64,000 nt of DNA from Atrichornis clamosus (GCA_013400975.1 WBMZ01003468.1:124001-188000), one strand, 5' to 3'; numbered from the stretch's first letter, positions 43,501 through 58,946 are shown. The notes: generated by a model not told the origin, from the letters alone. Program-made: numbers and translations.

Positions 43501-46500
43501 TTACTAGGACACACATGGGATTTTTTTGCACAGTTACAATAAAAAGACACTTAAACAACAGCTATGCTAACAAAGTGGTGGACCTCCTAGTAAAAACAAA
43601 CAAAAAATCCCCACCAAGCCATGCCCATGCAGTGACATGCAGATTCCTGCAGCAGGCAGGACAAGGAAAAGACTCATGTTAGCTATGCAATTACCATGGT
43701 GCAATTACTTGTACCAGTCTCTCAAATTAACCTCTCCATTTAGCTGCTGGCAGAGATGGAAACATGTGAAGAGGAAAGGGCAAGCTCAAACACAAACCTA
43801 CATGGGAGAAAGAAGGTGTGTGCATGCTCCAAGGAAATTCCCTGCACAGGCAGGCTTTGTGTCCTCCTCCTCTTTCCCTCCCAGCCTTCCCCACAAAGGC
43901 TTGCAGAGTTCCCGTACTTATTTGGCAGCAGAGTTATTTATCAGAAGAGGCACAGGGATCTTATTTAATCGTCAGCCAATACAAAAATCCCTGCATTTCT
44001 GCACCATTTGAAATTTATAGAGGCGCTAGTTTCTTTCCCGCTATCAGCAACTGAATGTTTACAGCTCAGCTGAAATAATAATGCAAACTATGCCACAAAT
44101 ATTTATATATGCCTGCAAGCTGGCTGAAGCACAATTCCCCTTGTGCTAGCAGAGAGATCTGCACAGTTTGCGTGCACAGCCAGCTGTTCCCTGCTCTCGC
44201 CCCAACTGAGCCTCAGCCAATGCAGCAGCCCAGCCTGAGCCCTGCTGGGTGGGTGGGTGCCTCTGAGTACTGGCAAAGAGTTGGTACTGGCCATGCCACA
44301 GCACAGACCTCAGTTGCCTCCAACACCCAGCACATTTCTATTCTCTTTGTCTGACCTGGGAAGGGTTTTAAAATGCACCCTATCTGTAGCAAAGAAGTTT
44401 CTGAGGAGGATGAAGTGACATACGAAAACAATGCAGAAAGCAACCTAAAAATACTCAGAAGAAATAACATGGACATAAACATGCCAAAATAAACCAGATG
44501 TCTTGAGTATTATGCTTCCTGGTACAGTTTTCAGGCATCTATCTGAATGACTCATCAACACACGTTTGTTATCTCCCTACAATTTTTTTTTGCTCTTAGT
44601 TTTGACAGTTGACATCTAAACAAATATGTTGTACCAGATCTCTTGAAATCTGGCAAGGAATATCTTGTACTTACTACTTCATGCTGCACTCTCATTCCCC
44701 TGCATTCATCAACAAAGAAACTCTGCTAATATAGAACTATCCACTAAAACCTTGTAAAGCCTGGAGTTTAGTGAAACTTGGATGCCTGGAGACTAGAAAA
44801 CAGAGTTCAAGTAAACACCCAGAAATATGCAAGTCTGGCTCTCTAGTACTGGCAGTAGTCAAGGAAAATTACCTTTCCACACTGCAGCTGAAACTCATTA
44901 CTGAAGGCGACAGCAGAGGGATGAGTTGGAGCTGGACCAGCTTGGAAAACCCTCCATTTTTAAGAGTGAGACAGTGGCCATACCCCTCTGCCCAGTTTCC
45001 ACACACAGTCAGAGCACCCACGGTCAAAACAGTCTCAACAACATGGGAAAGCAGGCTGGGAAAGGTGGATGAAATGCAGTCTGTGCCAGTGCAAGGGATT
45101 AGCAACTGCAGAAACAGAGCCAGAGGAATCAACTGCTTAGCTACTCCAACCAGTAAAGACTCTTAAGGTAACACTAATCAGAGAGACGTATCTTGTTGCA
45201 AACGCCAACACAAATCACACTGACATGCTGAAAAAGCATCACAGCTTTCAGGACAAATGCAGTGCTGCATCCACCTTGCCCAGTGGATCATTCAGCCAGG
45301 CTGTAGAGCAAGGCAGAGTCTCAGACTGGGCAACTTTTGATGATGAGAAAACATGACCTTTCAGAGAAGAGTGAATGAACTGGAGCTGATTAATCTAACA
45401 CAGGAAAATCTTAGTAAGATGTTTTCCTGTTTTCTCCCTCCCTTGCCAGACTTCAATCAATGGCCAGCTTCAAGCACAGAACTCATATAATCACAAGACT
45501 ATCATTCTTTCAGTTTACGAAAATCACATGGACTTAGGGTAAGATGAAAGGTCTTTCCAGTTAGTTCATCCATTTGGCTCCTGGGTGCTCGCTTCTCTCC
45601 TGTTCACCTAACACTTCCTTTTCTTTCCTTCCAAAAACATATGTAGTTTTCATTTTTGTTTCTGTACACGTAACAGTCAGTGTGCATCACTATGGACAAA
45701 TGTGGACTGGGTAAGACTATTTGCAGCAGCATCTGAGAAATGCCTTGATCTCCTGATCCAAAAAAAAAAAGGTAAAAAATAGTAGTGCTCATTCATTTAA
45801 AAAATGATGTGTTGCAGAGCTCTTTCTCTCTTAAATGCTCTGCTTAAATCTTCCTGAATCTGGAGCACTGCCACTTTTGGACTAGCAGAAAGCCTGGGAG
45901 GATCACAATGCACACTGAAGCGAGAATCTTATAACGTACATATATATCACAGGTGCACAGGGTTCCAAGCAAGACAAACACTCCAGAGACAGGGAAGACC
46001 TCTCCCCTATTTGAAGATTCATCTGGAGAGCAGCTAGCCAGGACACTCACAGGAGGAGTGAACAGTAGCCCATCAGAGTGGCTACACCACAGCTATAAAT
46101 CTCTGCTTTCCCTGTTAAGCGCCTGGGAGGAGGGAGAGGGAACCAGCCACAGCTGACAGTAATGGGTGCCATTAAATTGTCGCTTTTAAAGAGACTCTAA
46201 AACGAGAACAAACTCGCTTCATAAGCATTTGACCAGCTTCCCTGACACCAGGCAATGGCAGACCCTGCTCACGTGCACTGGGTGGGGGCTGCTGGCTCTC
46301 CCCTCCAGCACTGGGTTCTGAACAGCCGGAGTGAAATCACTGACTGCATTTACAGCCAACCAAATCTACATTTTTTGGCACTACTTGCAACTGTGTCTCA
46401 CCTTGTAATTTATGTATCCATTACTCTGGACAGGGGACCCAGAAACAATATACCTTTTTTCCTCTAAAATATAAGTATTATGATCCAGTTTTTATTGAAT

Positions 46501-49500
46501 AGTAACTTTTCCCACTAAAATATATTAAATGAGAAATTATAAGCATGGCCACATGAAACCATAAGGGACTTTATGCACAAAAATGTCTTTTTACTTCTCA
46601 GCTGTCTCCTGAATCGAGCTGTGGAAACTGTGGGGACTCCTGCATATTATCAACAGGAAGAACAATTTATGAGTAGGGACCCTGAATATTTGGCTAACCA
46701 GCTGCAGTAGCACACCAATTAAACAGTTTCTATGCCAATATACCAAAACTACCAACTACAGAATTGGGTGCATGACTTCTTTAACACTACAAGTTTTCAT
46801 AACTGGAGAATTGAGATGCACATGTGTCACATCTAGAGGTGTCCCCTGTATATGGGCAGTTCCTCTAAAATAATCAGAATAATATAAAACAGAAAGAAGG
46901 ACACAACATGTATGTTACCTACATGATTCTCAGGAAACAAGGCATCCATACTTCAAGACTATATCAAAATCCAGATACAAAGATGGAAATATAGGCACAT
47001 GGCTATAATCTCAACTTTGGCAGTTTCTGCCCTTTTGAATGGCTACTCAAAAGTGGAAGAATTTTTTTTAGTAAGGCATTTGTTTTGTTTTACAGGGTGA
47101 AGAAAAGAAGAATGCATATAATAAACAAACTGGATAAAATATCTCTAAAGCTGACTGTGCTGAAAACACTGAATCTTGGAAAATTATGTCCAGTTGTCTT
47201 TTCTGCTACAGCACAGTTAAAGAGCAGCTCCGCAAATAAGAACAGCTCTGGGATCCATGCTGCAAATTCAATTGTGCTCCATTTCCAGAAGAATCTAAAG
47301 CAAATACCCCTTTAGAAAATTTTCTCACAGGACCACTTCATTCGCAATTAGAAAGAACCTCTGTTTCCATTATCAGGTCAGTCAGTAAGTGAAGGTGGCA
47401 ATGGAAGGCCACTTTCCAAGGCCAAAGTATTTCTGCAAATTGGGAAGCTGACTGTTTATGAACTGGGTTATGGTTTACAATAATCAGAAAATCTAGAAAG
47501 GTGTATCTTTCAAAATAAATTCCAAACCTGTAGCAAACAAAAAGCATTCGAGAATCTACTTAAGGCACCAAGGTCACACCCAGCCAGAACCACACTTGAC
47601 AAACTATTCTACTCTTTTTTATTCCAGGGGAAACAGTGCACTTTCTTGTGGAGTTCAGCAAGCTCTCCTAAATCTAAATTCAACAAATCAATTGTATATC
47701 CTTTCCTATCAATTTCTCATTAACTCATTTTCTATACTTCTAGTTAGAAAATGAAAGCTAGTTCATTGTAATTTTATCCATTTGTAATTGCATAAATATG
47801 GCACAGTATAAAAAAAAAAAGGTAGGCTAGTACCATCAACAGAAAATCTCAGAGCATTTAATTTCTGAGATGTTTGTTCTGATATCCCTATTTCCTTATT
47901 TGCTGGATTACCTCTGCAAACAGAACTTTTAAAGGTTGTGTTATAAAATCTTGTATTAAATATGGCAGAAAGCTGCATTTTTTCCTGCACTTGTACAATT
48001 TTCTGGGTGTGTACTGGACAGCCTGTACCCTACAATTGTAATTAAAGGCCACATGTGGTCCTTAAACTAATGGAGCAGTATGAAATAGATTGACAAGAGG
48101 AGAACCAAACAAAAGGTTTTTCCCTCTTTCTAGTGAAGAAAATTAAAAAACTAAAACCCACTAGAACATACTGACAGGAAAATAAAAACACACTCTACAT
48201 TCCCTGCATGCAAACCAGGAGACTTCTCAGCAGGCAAGTGCACCAGCCTGAAAGACAGCCCACCTGCTTCTGGCATCTCTGGTCAGTACCTCATGGCGTG
48301 ATCTGCAAAGACAGCACTTTTACATGTGCATAAGGATTACTGAATTCTGTTGAAGTTGTTGTAAACCACACGCACGTTACTGATCTGCTGCGAGCCTTGG
48401 CCCTCTCAGCCATTTGCTAATAAGCCACAATAGCTATGGGCAGGTGAAAGCTGGACAGACATGTGACAAACACATCTACAAGGACTCTTCATCATCCACC
48501 TTGGTGCAAGAAACCATGATTCAACTCCAATAACAAGATATACATACACATATAAATTTGGGGTTTCTTTTTACAGTGTATATTCCCAGGTAGAGAAAGG
48601 CATAGACATTGCCAGAAGAGTAAGACTCAGCAATTTTAGTTTTCTAATAATAACAAAAAACTGTAGTTGTTATGGACTGATTAGTGGCCAAAGACACTGA
48701 AAAGATATGCAAGGTCAGCGGGCATGAAGGCTGCGTTTATATTAGGAAATGCTCTTGGGGACAGTTACAGGCACTATGGTTTGCTGACATATGATGGGAA
48801 AGTCCACATCTACCTTAGTGAACTCCTTTGGCCCCTGAGACGGGACAGTTGCACCCAAACTGTACACAGGAGGTGGCTGCCTGCAGGAGGAACACTAGCT
48901 GGTACAAGAAACCTTCCAGGTACACAGCACAGCAAAACCGTGCCCCAAAACATGGCTGGTCACCAACACACAAGAGTTTAATAGTCTGACACTGCTTGGT
49001 TTTTTTGAGAAAGCCTTCACTAATGGTATCAGGAATTATACAAGAGAACGGAGTGCAAGATTTAAGCCAAACAATTATATGCTGGTATTTGACAGTTCAC
49101 GAAAAATAAAAGAGTAGTTTCCAGTTCCTGTTTCCACAGGACATTGGCCTTTGTGCTCACAAATAACTGGAGCGGCATGCTTAGCACAGTTAAAAAGTCA
49201 ATCTGGGATAATCTCTGTGCCTCTATAGCACCAGCATGGTTACCTGAAAAAAACTGCAGTAATTAGTAAATAACAACTATTCTCACAGCTTAAGATGACC
49301 CCCTGGTCTATGACAAGGCCATAGGCAGGATAAGAGGAAGACTAGTTGTGGCTGTACATGCTATACCCTCATACAGACACTGCTGCTCTTTGTCCATCTC
49401 TGCTCCAGAAGCCAAGTGCAGGGGAGCAGCTGAGCTATAACCCACGTCTCTGGCCCAAAGCACTGGAAAGCAAATATAGCATTTAAAAACACCACACAAT

Positions 49501-50742
49501 TTACATTTGTGTTATATGTCATGGTTGGCAAGTAATTTTTTTCCTTCATTCATGGGATTCACACAACCCAGAGAGAGATTTTAATAAACATGGTAAGAAA
49601 AAATGTTTGTTCCTGATCCTATCTATTTCACCATGTTTGCTTGCTTTCAATAAATATATGCTTCCTCATCTTGAAAGTTTTGAAAAAAACTCAGGATCTG
49701 TCAAAAGTTTTATCTTCCAAACATATTAAAAAAAAAAGGATTAAGAACTTGCTGAAACAGATACTACCTTTTCACAGGGCACCTGGCTTTCCTGGTTTTT
49801 TACTTGAAAAACTAAAATTTCAAAGATGGAACTGAAACAATCAGGTCTCCTCTGATAGAACAAAATGTATAAAAATTTCAGGTTTTCAGTACTACATTTA
49901 AGGTAGTTGCAACTCATTTAGTGTCTTTCTGCATATGGCACTGCTTTCTGCAAATGAATGGCTTGGAATGTTGCTATGCTGCAAAGTGCTTACAGAAGAT
50001 ATTAATAGCACGCAGAAATGTAGCTCAAAATACATTTTTCACCTTCTAAAAAGTATTGTTGATTTAACTGAAACTAGGAGCAATCTTCCATGATTTGAGG
50101 AAATTTTTCATAGCTGTGCATGGATGACAGCATCTCTACTGCTGGCGCTGTCACTAATACAGCTTAAATGGAGATGAATACAGCTTGATCATTCAAGCTG
50201 ATCTCTATTTTTCTTTGAACCAACTTTTCCAACTGCACTGCTGTAAACAATGTCACTTCTTTCCCTGATGCAAATCACACTGTGCACATATTTTCAAGTT
50301 TACATTTCTTACTTTCTGTTTCAGTTGTAGGTGATTAAAACATGCCAAGAAAACAAAACCAAACAAATATATGGAATGTTAGTTAGCTACTTTTATGAAG
50401 TGTGCATTTATTTTTTACTGCTAAGTAGCTGAGAAAATTCTATGTCTGGATCCTTAATTCCCAGTAAAGGGGCATAAATATAGGCTTAAATATAATTATA
50501 TTATAGCTAGAAGCTAACATGTGCAAGAGTGGTGTTATCAAAAAGAACTGCTGCTTAAGATCCCTCCACAATCCCTGAACTGCCTAAGAAAATGCAAATC
50601 TGTTCTCACATGATGTAAGAGACATTATTAAAAGGAAAAGGCATCTGTCCCAAAGGACACTGTTCCATAAAGGGAACTTTGCTATAACAATCCATAAAAT
50701 ATTTTAGGTCTTTCAGCAACATTTCTCACACACCAAAGCATA

Positions 50743-50801
50743 ATATCATAGAACCATAATATCATTTAGGTTGGAAATAATATCCTTGCCATCAAACTTC
50801 A
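50743..50801 (-). mobile_element. Decayed CR1 LINE, 3'-end fragment
   Basis: In reverse orientation the segment reads as a CR1 3' end: ATCATAGAACCATAATATCA, then TTTAGGTTGGAAATAATATCC, then CCATCAAACTTCAA. These correspond to the complement of the CR1 tail, with its TTCCAACCTAAA block and the following GATGATCT-like block. It is more diverged than the copy at 10033 and has no clear left boundary. Confidence 0.75.
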
Positions 50802-53269
50802 AACAAATAAATAAAATTAAAGCTAGTTCCTCTCTCTCTCTCAGCAGCATTTTGTAAATCAGTTGTTGACCACTGCTGATCAGGGATTAATAGCCTGCAA
50901 CACGGAAACCTCAACCCTCTCAGTATCCAGAGTGACATAATCATGGGGGACATCACCTCAGAGAACATTAACAGAGTTGTGCTTGGGTACTTAACTCAAA
51001 GATTCATGGGGACAGGCTGTTCTGGAGGGTGACCCAGAGTAGATCTGGTTTAGATGCTCTAAATCAGCCATTGGAGGAGCTTTTCTCTCTCCAGAGACTG
51101 CAGAAAGTCCAGCCTTCAAAATCAGGCAACTAATTTTAGGCCTCAAGTTAAGTGGTGGGACTGCCTCGCACTGCATCTGTAAGTGATTAAGTCAAAGCTG
51201 TAACAAAATGACAGCTTTTCTCCCAAACTTAACAGCAAATTTGGACAAAGCAAAAACTGCTTCATTTTCTCTCTTTTCTTTTCTTCTGTGTGTATCTTAT
51301 CATTTTTGGGGAGTCAACCCTACAAAACTACAGACCTAAATTTCAAGGTTTATATCAGTATTTATTTTCCCACATGGCTTAAAGTCTTTGCAATAAATTA
51401 TATATTTGTGTCAGAAAGATGTCAAACAAATAGATGTATTTTCATAGCTGAAGACCTCTGAAAATATATTAAATGTGGCTACTCTTTTAATTTAATGATC
51501 CCACATTAGATGTGATTCTACATGAAAACTCTGATGGAAGGAAAGCTATCCTTACTTTATGATAAAAGCCAGCCTGGGATCACTTGGTATTGAAGCAGAT
51601 TTATCTACATTTTTGTCTGTTAGCATCAGTAACAGGCAGAGAGGCATCTTCATCATTCAGACAAAACTGCTGGACCGTAAACCTACCCTCTTATATGCTG
51701 CACTGTCTTCTCCCATGAAAGTGCTCTAGGCATCTTTGCTGCCCACCGAATTCAAGCCAGTAATCTGGGCAGGACTGTCAGCAGAGGAATGCCGTCTTTT
51801 AAATGCCCAGAACAAGAGACAAGGCTTTCAGAGACAGCTGAAGCTGCCAGAACACCAGCTTCTCCTCCTCACCCACACAATGATGGCATTGTGTGGGGAA
51901 TCCAGCCCACTACTCTCAGTCCTCCTTTCTGCAAACCCAGCTACAACAACGAGTCAAGTCAGGACCAAAGAGCTGAGCTTTTGGTGACAGCCAGCCCTAT
52001 AACCACTTGCACCAGCTGGACAAATCCAAATTGCTCATTTTCTACGGAATTTGTTTGCGTGCTATCTAGCAACACCCAGAGACTGCGGGGAAAAAGAAAA
52101 GACCTCAGAAGTCTATAACAGGTCATGAAAAAACAAAAGTAGATTCCAAAACCAACCTCTGAAATGCCACACAGTTTACAAAATGGAAAAGTTGTAAATA
52201 AGCTGAATATTGTCAGTGTACTGTTTTATACATAAAAAGATGGACCGGCTCTGAAATTTGTCTTACAAAATACAAGTACACTGTGAAGATCAGTTTGATT
52301 TTGAAACATACACAAAGCCAACGACAGGCTATGAGGCACATACACTTTTGCAGTGTAACATCCAGAAATAAACACAAAGCCATGCATTTTGGGGGTTTTT
52401 TTAACTACTTTGAAACTCTCAGTATGGTTCACAAGTGCCTATTATGAAATACTCCATCCCCTAAAAACCTTAAATGATTAGTATATCAACAAAAGCCACA
52501 GAGCAGTCTTTCTACTACAGCACAGTACTGAAGACTCTGGTAATGAATAAGACAGGAAGGTCACTGAAGTATTTGGCAAAGGAGGTGAGGAGGTTGTTCC
52601 CAGGTACCTGAAACAGTAAGAACCAAGAATGACCATGAGTGGGAAAAGAGAAAGGAAGGACAGGAGAAGGGACTGATCTAATCTAATGTGAGAAGACCAA
52701 AGCAATGGTTTGACAACGAAGGCAGCTGAAGACAGATTATCAGATTCTGGAGAAAAAAAGACAACAGATTGTGTAAATTAGAATACTGTAGATCAGAAAT
52801 TATGTGATGTCTGAAAGAACTGAGATTATAGTTGGTGATGTCACAAAGAGAGGATGGAAAGTTCTGTCTTCATGAACACTCTGCCCAAGGTATCAGTGAG
52901 GTGAGCAAGTGACACACCAGGGAAAGATAGGAGGGGAGAATATGGGTACTGTGGCAGCTGAGAGAAGATACAATTTACAGCAGAGTGTCTCCCAAACTGA
53001 AGGTCATAGTCACCATCCACAGCTCTTCAAGGGCTGCTGGCTGGAAGGGTCTCAATTAGAAAACCAAAGAGCTGAATCCTGGGGAATAGCATCAGGAAGT
53101 GGATAAAGAGCCATTTAAGGAGATAGTGAAAAATCAGTAAGTAAAGTGATAATCTAAAGAGTCTTGAAAGCCTGATGAATCAAAGGCAGTCATCCACACA
53201 AAACCTGGAGGACAGAAAACTGTCCCTGGCACAAGATGAAGACAGCTGATAATCACTGTGGCAGCAGCT

Positions 53270-53660
53270 TCACCGAAGCTCAAAGGAGAAAGGCAAAAGA
53301 GAAGGAAACAGAGAGAAAACTAGAAGAAAACCAATGGAAAGCCAGAACAGCAAAAAAAAAGATCAGGGTCCTAATTAGCTAAATATGACGTGAACAGAGT
53401 TTTCCATTTGTGTTTCCCTTGGGAAACAAGACTACCAGGAGTTTGAAGTAAAAGGTAAATGAGTCAGGAAGAAAAAAAGGAAAAGACTTGAGAAAAAGAC
53501 CTCAGAACAGAGGAAGGTGCAAATGCAGGGGAAAAAAATGAGTGAATTTAAGGTTTAACATGAGAACAGAGATTGCAAATTGGGTGAAGAAAGAGACAGG
53601 TAAAGTAGGAGTGAAGGAGAAAAATGCAACATGGTCAGATGAAAAGAGAAAGAAAGGGAT
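53270..53660. repeat. Purine-rich low-complexity stretch
   Basis: Over roughly 390 bases the plus strand is dominated by A and G, with many GAAA, GAGA and AAAGGA words, and C and T are scarce. The RARB transcript here is therefore strongly pyrimidine-rich. No tandem unit or known element is evident. Boundaries are approximate. Confidence 0.5.
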
Positions 53661-54711
53661 TGGCTGACATTTTAGCCTAGCTTCTCATGGAATGAGGTTT
53701 GTGCAACCCAGTCATAAGTGAGGTTGCCTCTTCCCAGCCCAACAGCTTCTGAGCATGCTGGTCAGCTTCAGTGAAACTCCAAACCTCAAAGAAAATAGAG
53801 CTCTTTGAAATTGCATGGAAATGTGTCTTCAAGGTAAAGGGGAAACAAATTTGAGTTTCCTAACTATACAAAATGCTGTAATACGAATTCTTCCTTATTA
53901 TTATTGCTCCCTTGATTCACCAGAGAATCAGCATGAAACTGCAGCTCCATATCGAGGAGCAGAAGCCTTCAGTGAAACACAGGCTCTCTAGTAAACTTAG
54001 GTTAATCAACTGAAAGGCAGAGGTCCACAGGAGTCAAGGCTTCCTCAGCAGCAGTGCTCAATTCTCAGTGCTTATTGAAACTTGCAAAGCAACTGTTCTT
54101 TAGATTTTTGTATGAAGAAGGCTGCAGAGAAAAGAGATGCATGAAGAACTGATATCAGGAACAGAGGGTGAAAGCAGTCCTGAGAACAGGCAGGAGCCTG
54201 GATGGTTAGAAATCAGAAGTACCAGGTGGCAGTTTTCTTGCGGCACAGGACCAACAGATGATGACAGTGTGAACGCAAGTGTAGAGCAAAGATGGAGGAA
54301 GAGAAAAATAAACCAAACAGTCAAAAAGGGCTCAGGAGAAACATTCTTCAGAGAAAGAGTAGAAACTGGCAACACAGGTTTCTGAGGTGGCCTCTGGTGC
54401 TGCAGTCACCTGTCTGCTGTCTGCTGACATCCAGCTCACCACTTCTGCAGACCTGAAAGCTCAGACAACTTTCAGCAGCAAATGTAGCACCTGACTGTCC
54501 ACCAAAGGGACCACTGGTTGATTCAGCAGCCTCATCATGTTCTTGCCATTTTCTGGCATTCACTAAGGAATTTGATTCAATCCATGGAAGACATTCCATA
54601 AAAGCCTAGTCCAGCCTGTTGAAGAACTAGCATCAACAAACCCAAATAGTCAACTTACTGCGTTGGAATCTTGTTATTTCTCATGGACTGACAGGTTTTG
54701 ATTGTAACTAA

Positions 54712-54742
54712 TCTTTTTTTTTCTTCTTCTTCTTCTTAACAG
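54712..54742 (+). repeat. Polypyrimidine/TTC repeat ending in an acceptor-like CAG
   Basis: A T7 run is followed by five TTC units (54721-54735), then TTAACAG. On the plus strand this is an almost uninterrupted 26-base pyrimidine tract followed by AG at 54741-54742, the form of a strong 3' splice site. It is antisense to RARB, so it is not used by that gene. Confidence 0.75.
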
Positions 54743-56351
54743 GAACTATCATTAAATGCTGAATTACTCCATCTTGCAAATGAGCAAATAAGCAAAGATA
54801 ATTTTTTGTAGTAGTTGAGTAATGGCTAACACATTACAAGACGGATTTCTTCATGTATTTTGACAAGTGTGATCTTGCTTTAATTATTTAAGAGAATGCT
54901 TTGCAGTATGCCAATGAAAGTTCAGTGTATTTTTGCATATTTTTCAAAACTCATGAACTCTTAGGGAGATGTGACCTTTCTGCCAGTCTGTATTACGTCT
55001 GTGCTTAGAGGTAACGTGGGTGAGCAAATGACACCACCATTCACATGCTAGCATCTGAGTGCGACGAGATTTCCTAGTTAATGAAATCAGCTACAGCATA
55101 CTCTTACCAGAGTTCTTACTAACAGACACTTAAATTTTGATAGTTGTATGGCATCGAAAAGAAAAAAATACAGACATGATACCCAAGGCAAACCTCAATA
55201 CCAGAAAGAGATTCTAAAACTGAGGTGAGATTAAGTAGTTACTTTCAATAATTCAGTATCTACAGTTGTAAATCCTTTAGTTTTTTGTCTAATGACACAA
55301 ACCCAGGACTATGACATTTAATGTAAGTACAAAAGGCCACCAGCACGGAAGAAGTTAAAGGTTTAAAGAATAAAGTAAAAATGGCTAACTGCATCTGAAA
55401 AACAAAATATTTCACAAAAATAAACCAGCAAATTACCTTTTGTTAATTTATTCTAAGAAATATATTTATATGGATATAGCACCTGTCACTTTTTTGGCAC
55501 GCATTAGTATTGTACTAAACACTACACATCTATTTTAAGCTGAAAGATGAAAATCATAGGTCTTCAATTGTTAAGAAAGATCATTGCACTAGATTATACT
55601 AACAAATTTAACTGTGAGAGCATCTGCCCTATGATGTATTTTCTTTAGCATTTTTCACTCTACCTTCTTCCTTGCATGCACACTTTTCACTGTGTGCACA
55701 CCTCTAATTATGGCCACACAAATATGGTGTAGCTGACATTGCTTCTCTGCTGGGTATCTCCTCTTCAGATATTCTCTGCTTTTGAATGGTGTATTTTATT
55801 ACCACATCCTACAGACACTCATCAGTTCATGCTCTGACAATCACAGCACTGGAAGGCAGCTGGCAGATGTGCCAGCAATGTAGTCCAACAGATTAAATTT
55901 TGCAAATACCGACTTGATAATCCTCAAATTCCCACTTTAATTTGAGATTAGTTATATAGCTACAGACTACCCCAAAAATTTCCAGATGATCAGATCCTAT
56001 TCCCAAATTCCAGCCCCGATACGGAGAGGTAGCAGCACACAGAAAAAGGCCAAGAGCAGCCAAGGGCCGTGTGAGATCTCAGGGAATATGTGACCTACAG
56101 ATGTACAGTGAAGAGTCTCAAAGAGTTTTCATTTTATTCTTTGATTATGTCTACATCTGTGATCACATTCTCATGCTAGTCAATACTTAAGGAAGTTCCT
56201 GAAAGACATATTTGGAAGAAGTTATGAAGGGAAATAATTCCAAGAATGATGGAAATTTACTGGTCTTTAGTCATGAATCAGAAATAATTCACACAAGAAA
56301 GGTACAGCTATCTTTGGAGACAATCAAGTCACACCAAACTGCATTGCTTTA

Positions 56352-56588
<237 letters not shown>

Positions 56589-58906
56589 TCATAATAATTT
56601 TGAATAAATTATTATATATAACCATACTATAAGTATCAAACTGGCTCATATCTATCTTTGCATAATAAGCATTAATTTGTCTTTTCTGGTGAAATTTAAG
56701 GGGAACTAAGTAAAGCAAATCATGACAGGACTACATCCTACAGCCTCCAAATTTTATTTTAAAGTACCAAATAATTTAGATGTAGGGCACGAATCTCTTA
56801 ACAGGCTCCAAAAATGGACAACTTTGGGCTCATGTTCTGGTTTTAGCCTATTGAATTGCATGGCATCCACGTGTGCAGGCTGGATATCAGCCTTTAAAGG
56901 GAAACTGTGCCATGTACCCTTCTAACCAGTACCTAATCTTGAGAGAGTTCTTGTACCTCTTGCCTTTTTCTACAAAAGGTAGCACCTCCAATATGCAATT
57001 CTGACCTGGCAGGATAGCAGCATGTATCAGGATGTATGTAAAGAGTATATGTGAGACCTGAAGTGAAAATTACCTAAACAAGTTGCGGGGTTTTTTTTTA
57101 ATCTGTAGAACTAGCACAACCCAGCAACACTTCTTACCTGCCTTAGGATCTGTAACATCAGGAAACCTCACTAAGAAAAAGCTTCTTATATATTATGACC
57201 CCATATCCCTTTATTGCCTTAATATTTCTAGATGGTCATTTGTTTTGAGCCTGTTGAAAAGCCAGTTACCCCTTTCAGGGAAAGGACGTGAAAGCTCTAC
57301 GATGCAAGATAAGGCATGTGAACTACATCTTTCCAAAACATCTGCATTAGTTTTCTCTGATATGCTGTCATCATTCCTCACATTTATTGTGGATGTGCAA
57401 TACATTTTCATGTTTCACCTAGCCGTCTGCTGCTTCTCAGATAAATCCCTCTAACTTTTCAACAGATATACAGGAATGACAGGATCTGTGAACTCAGATC
57501 TATCCAGAAATATTAGGCACTATCAGCAGAGCTAAATCTCAGGAGTACTAACAGCAGGCCCTAAAGAATATTACTCAATGGAAAAATCTTAGACAAGATT
57601 TACTGTACATGATATTTTTCAGATTACAAAAATGATACATTTGTATTAAACTCATGATTCATTGTCAACTCATGTGCTGCAGAATTCACTGAGGGCATCA
57701 GAGTGCATGAGGCAACCTCTGATTACTGGTGAGAGAAGCATCCCTTTCTGCCATTTTTCCTTGGGTTAAGCTAGTATCAACTTCAAGGACAGACACTTCT
57801 TGAGAAGAAAATAAATGCTGGAGTGAAGCATTGAAGGCTCTGATACTAAGCAAAGAAACACCTTACCAATGGGACCAATTTACTTATATATATAAAAATA
57901 AGGAGGCTGAGAAAAAAAAGAAAAGTAAAATAACATGGCTCCATACATTGTGCCATTAAGACAACGTGCAGGACTATATTCATCTTCTTCAGTATTCAAT
58001 AAATTGAACTTGGCAAACCAAAAATCTACATGCTCCAACTGCACCAAGAAAACTTTATTATAAAGTTTTTCTTAATGAAAACTTATACGAGAATGATCAT
58101 TTCTTTTCAACAGTAATTTTTGGTATTTAGGAGACATAGTGCTCTGTTATTGATCTCTGCATAGCCACCTTGCTTGAATCAATAATCTATTACTACTTCT
58201 AAATTAAAGTTAGATTCATCAAATGCCCTTGAGAAGTCTCAAACATTCCTCGCCTTATTTCATGCTTGTATATGAATTATGGTGGCATCCAATGAGTCTA
58301 TGGAATGATAAAATTTTAGCTTTAAAACTCCAATACCAGCAGACAATGTGTTTTGTATTAGCTCATTGAGCTCTCCTAGTCCATCTAAAAGGCAGTTTTT
58401 AGGCTCCCCCTGAGAAAACAAGGTTGTGTCATTCAATAAAACAACTGCATTCCTGCAGTCCTTCTGTGATTTCAGTTTGGGGAAAGCAGCCTTTGAGGAA
58501 TAATACTGATACACTTCAGTTTATTCATAATTTCATCCTAACCAAGCACCAGCATCCAATAGTAGTGTTCCAGCCATGAACAGTGTGTACACCAGAGAGG
58601 TCTGTCAAGCACCATCGAAACACCAGGAGCTTGTGATACCCAGAAGAGATTATGCAAACAAGTCAGTTCATAAATGCACAACATAGTCAGTAACCGAAGA
58701 GTTGAAGGCACTGCTAAAGAATATTTTTCCCAACAATTTGAAAAGGTATAGGACAAGAAAAGAGCCAATGGACATCAGAAGATACGCCCCAAAAGACTCA
58801 TATACATGTGCCACTAAAAGGACTTAATCTACTAAATATAATACTGGCATCAGCTGAACAACTGTCTAAAGAGTTTGGTTTTTTAGGTCATGGGTTGGGT
58901 TTAAAA

Positions 58907-58946
58907 TTTTGTTTGTTTGTTTGGGGTTTTGGGGGGGATTTTTTGT
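58907..58946. repeat. (TTTG)n and G-run low-complexity tract
   Basis: Three to four TTTG units lead into GGGGTTTTGGGGGGG and then T6 on the plus strand. Low-complexity sequence in the upstream intron. Confidence 0.75.
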
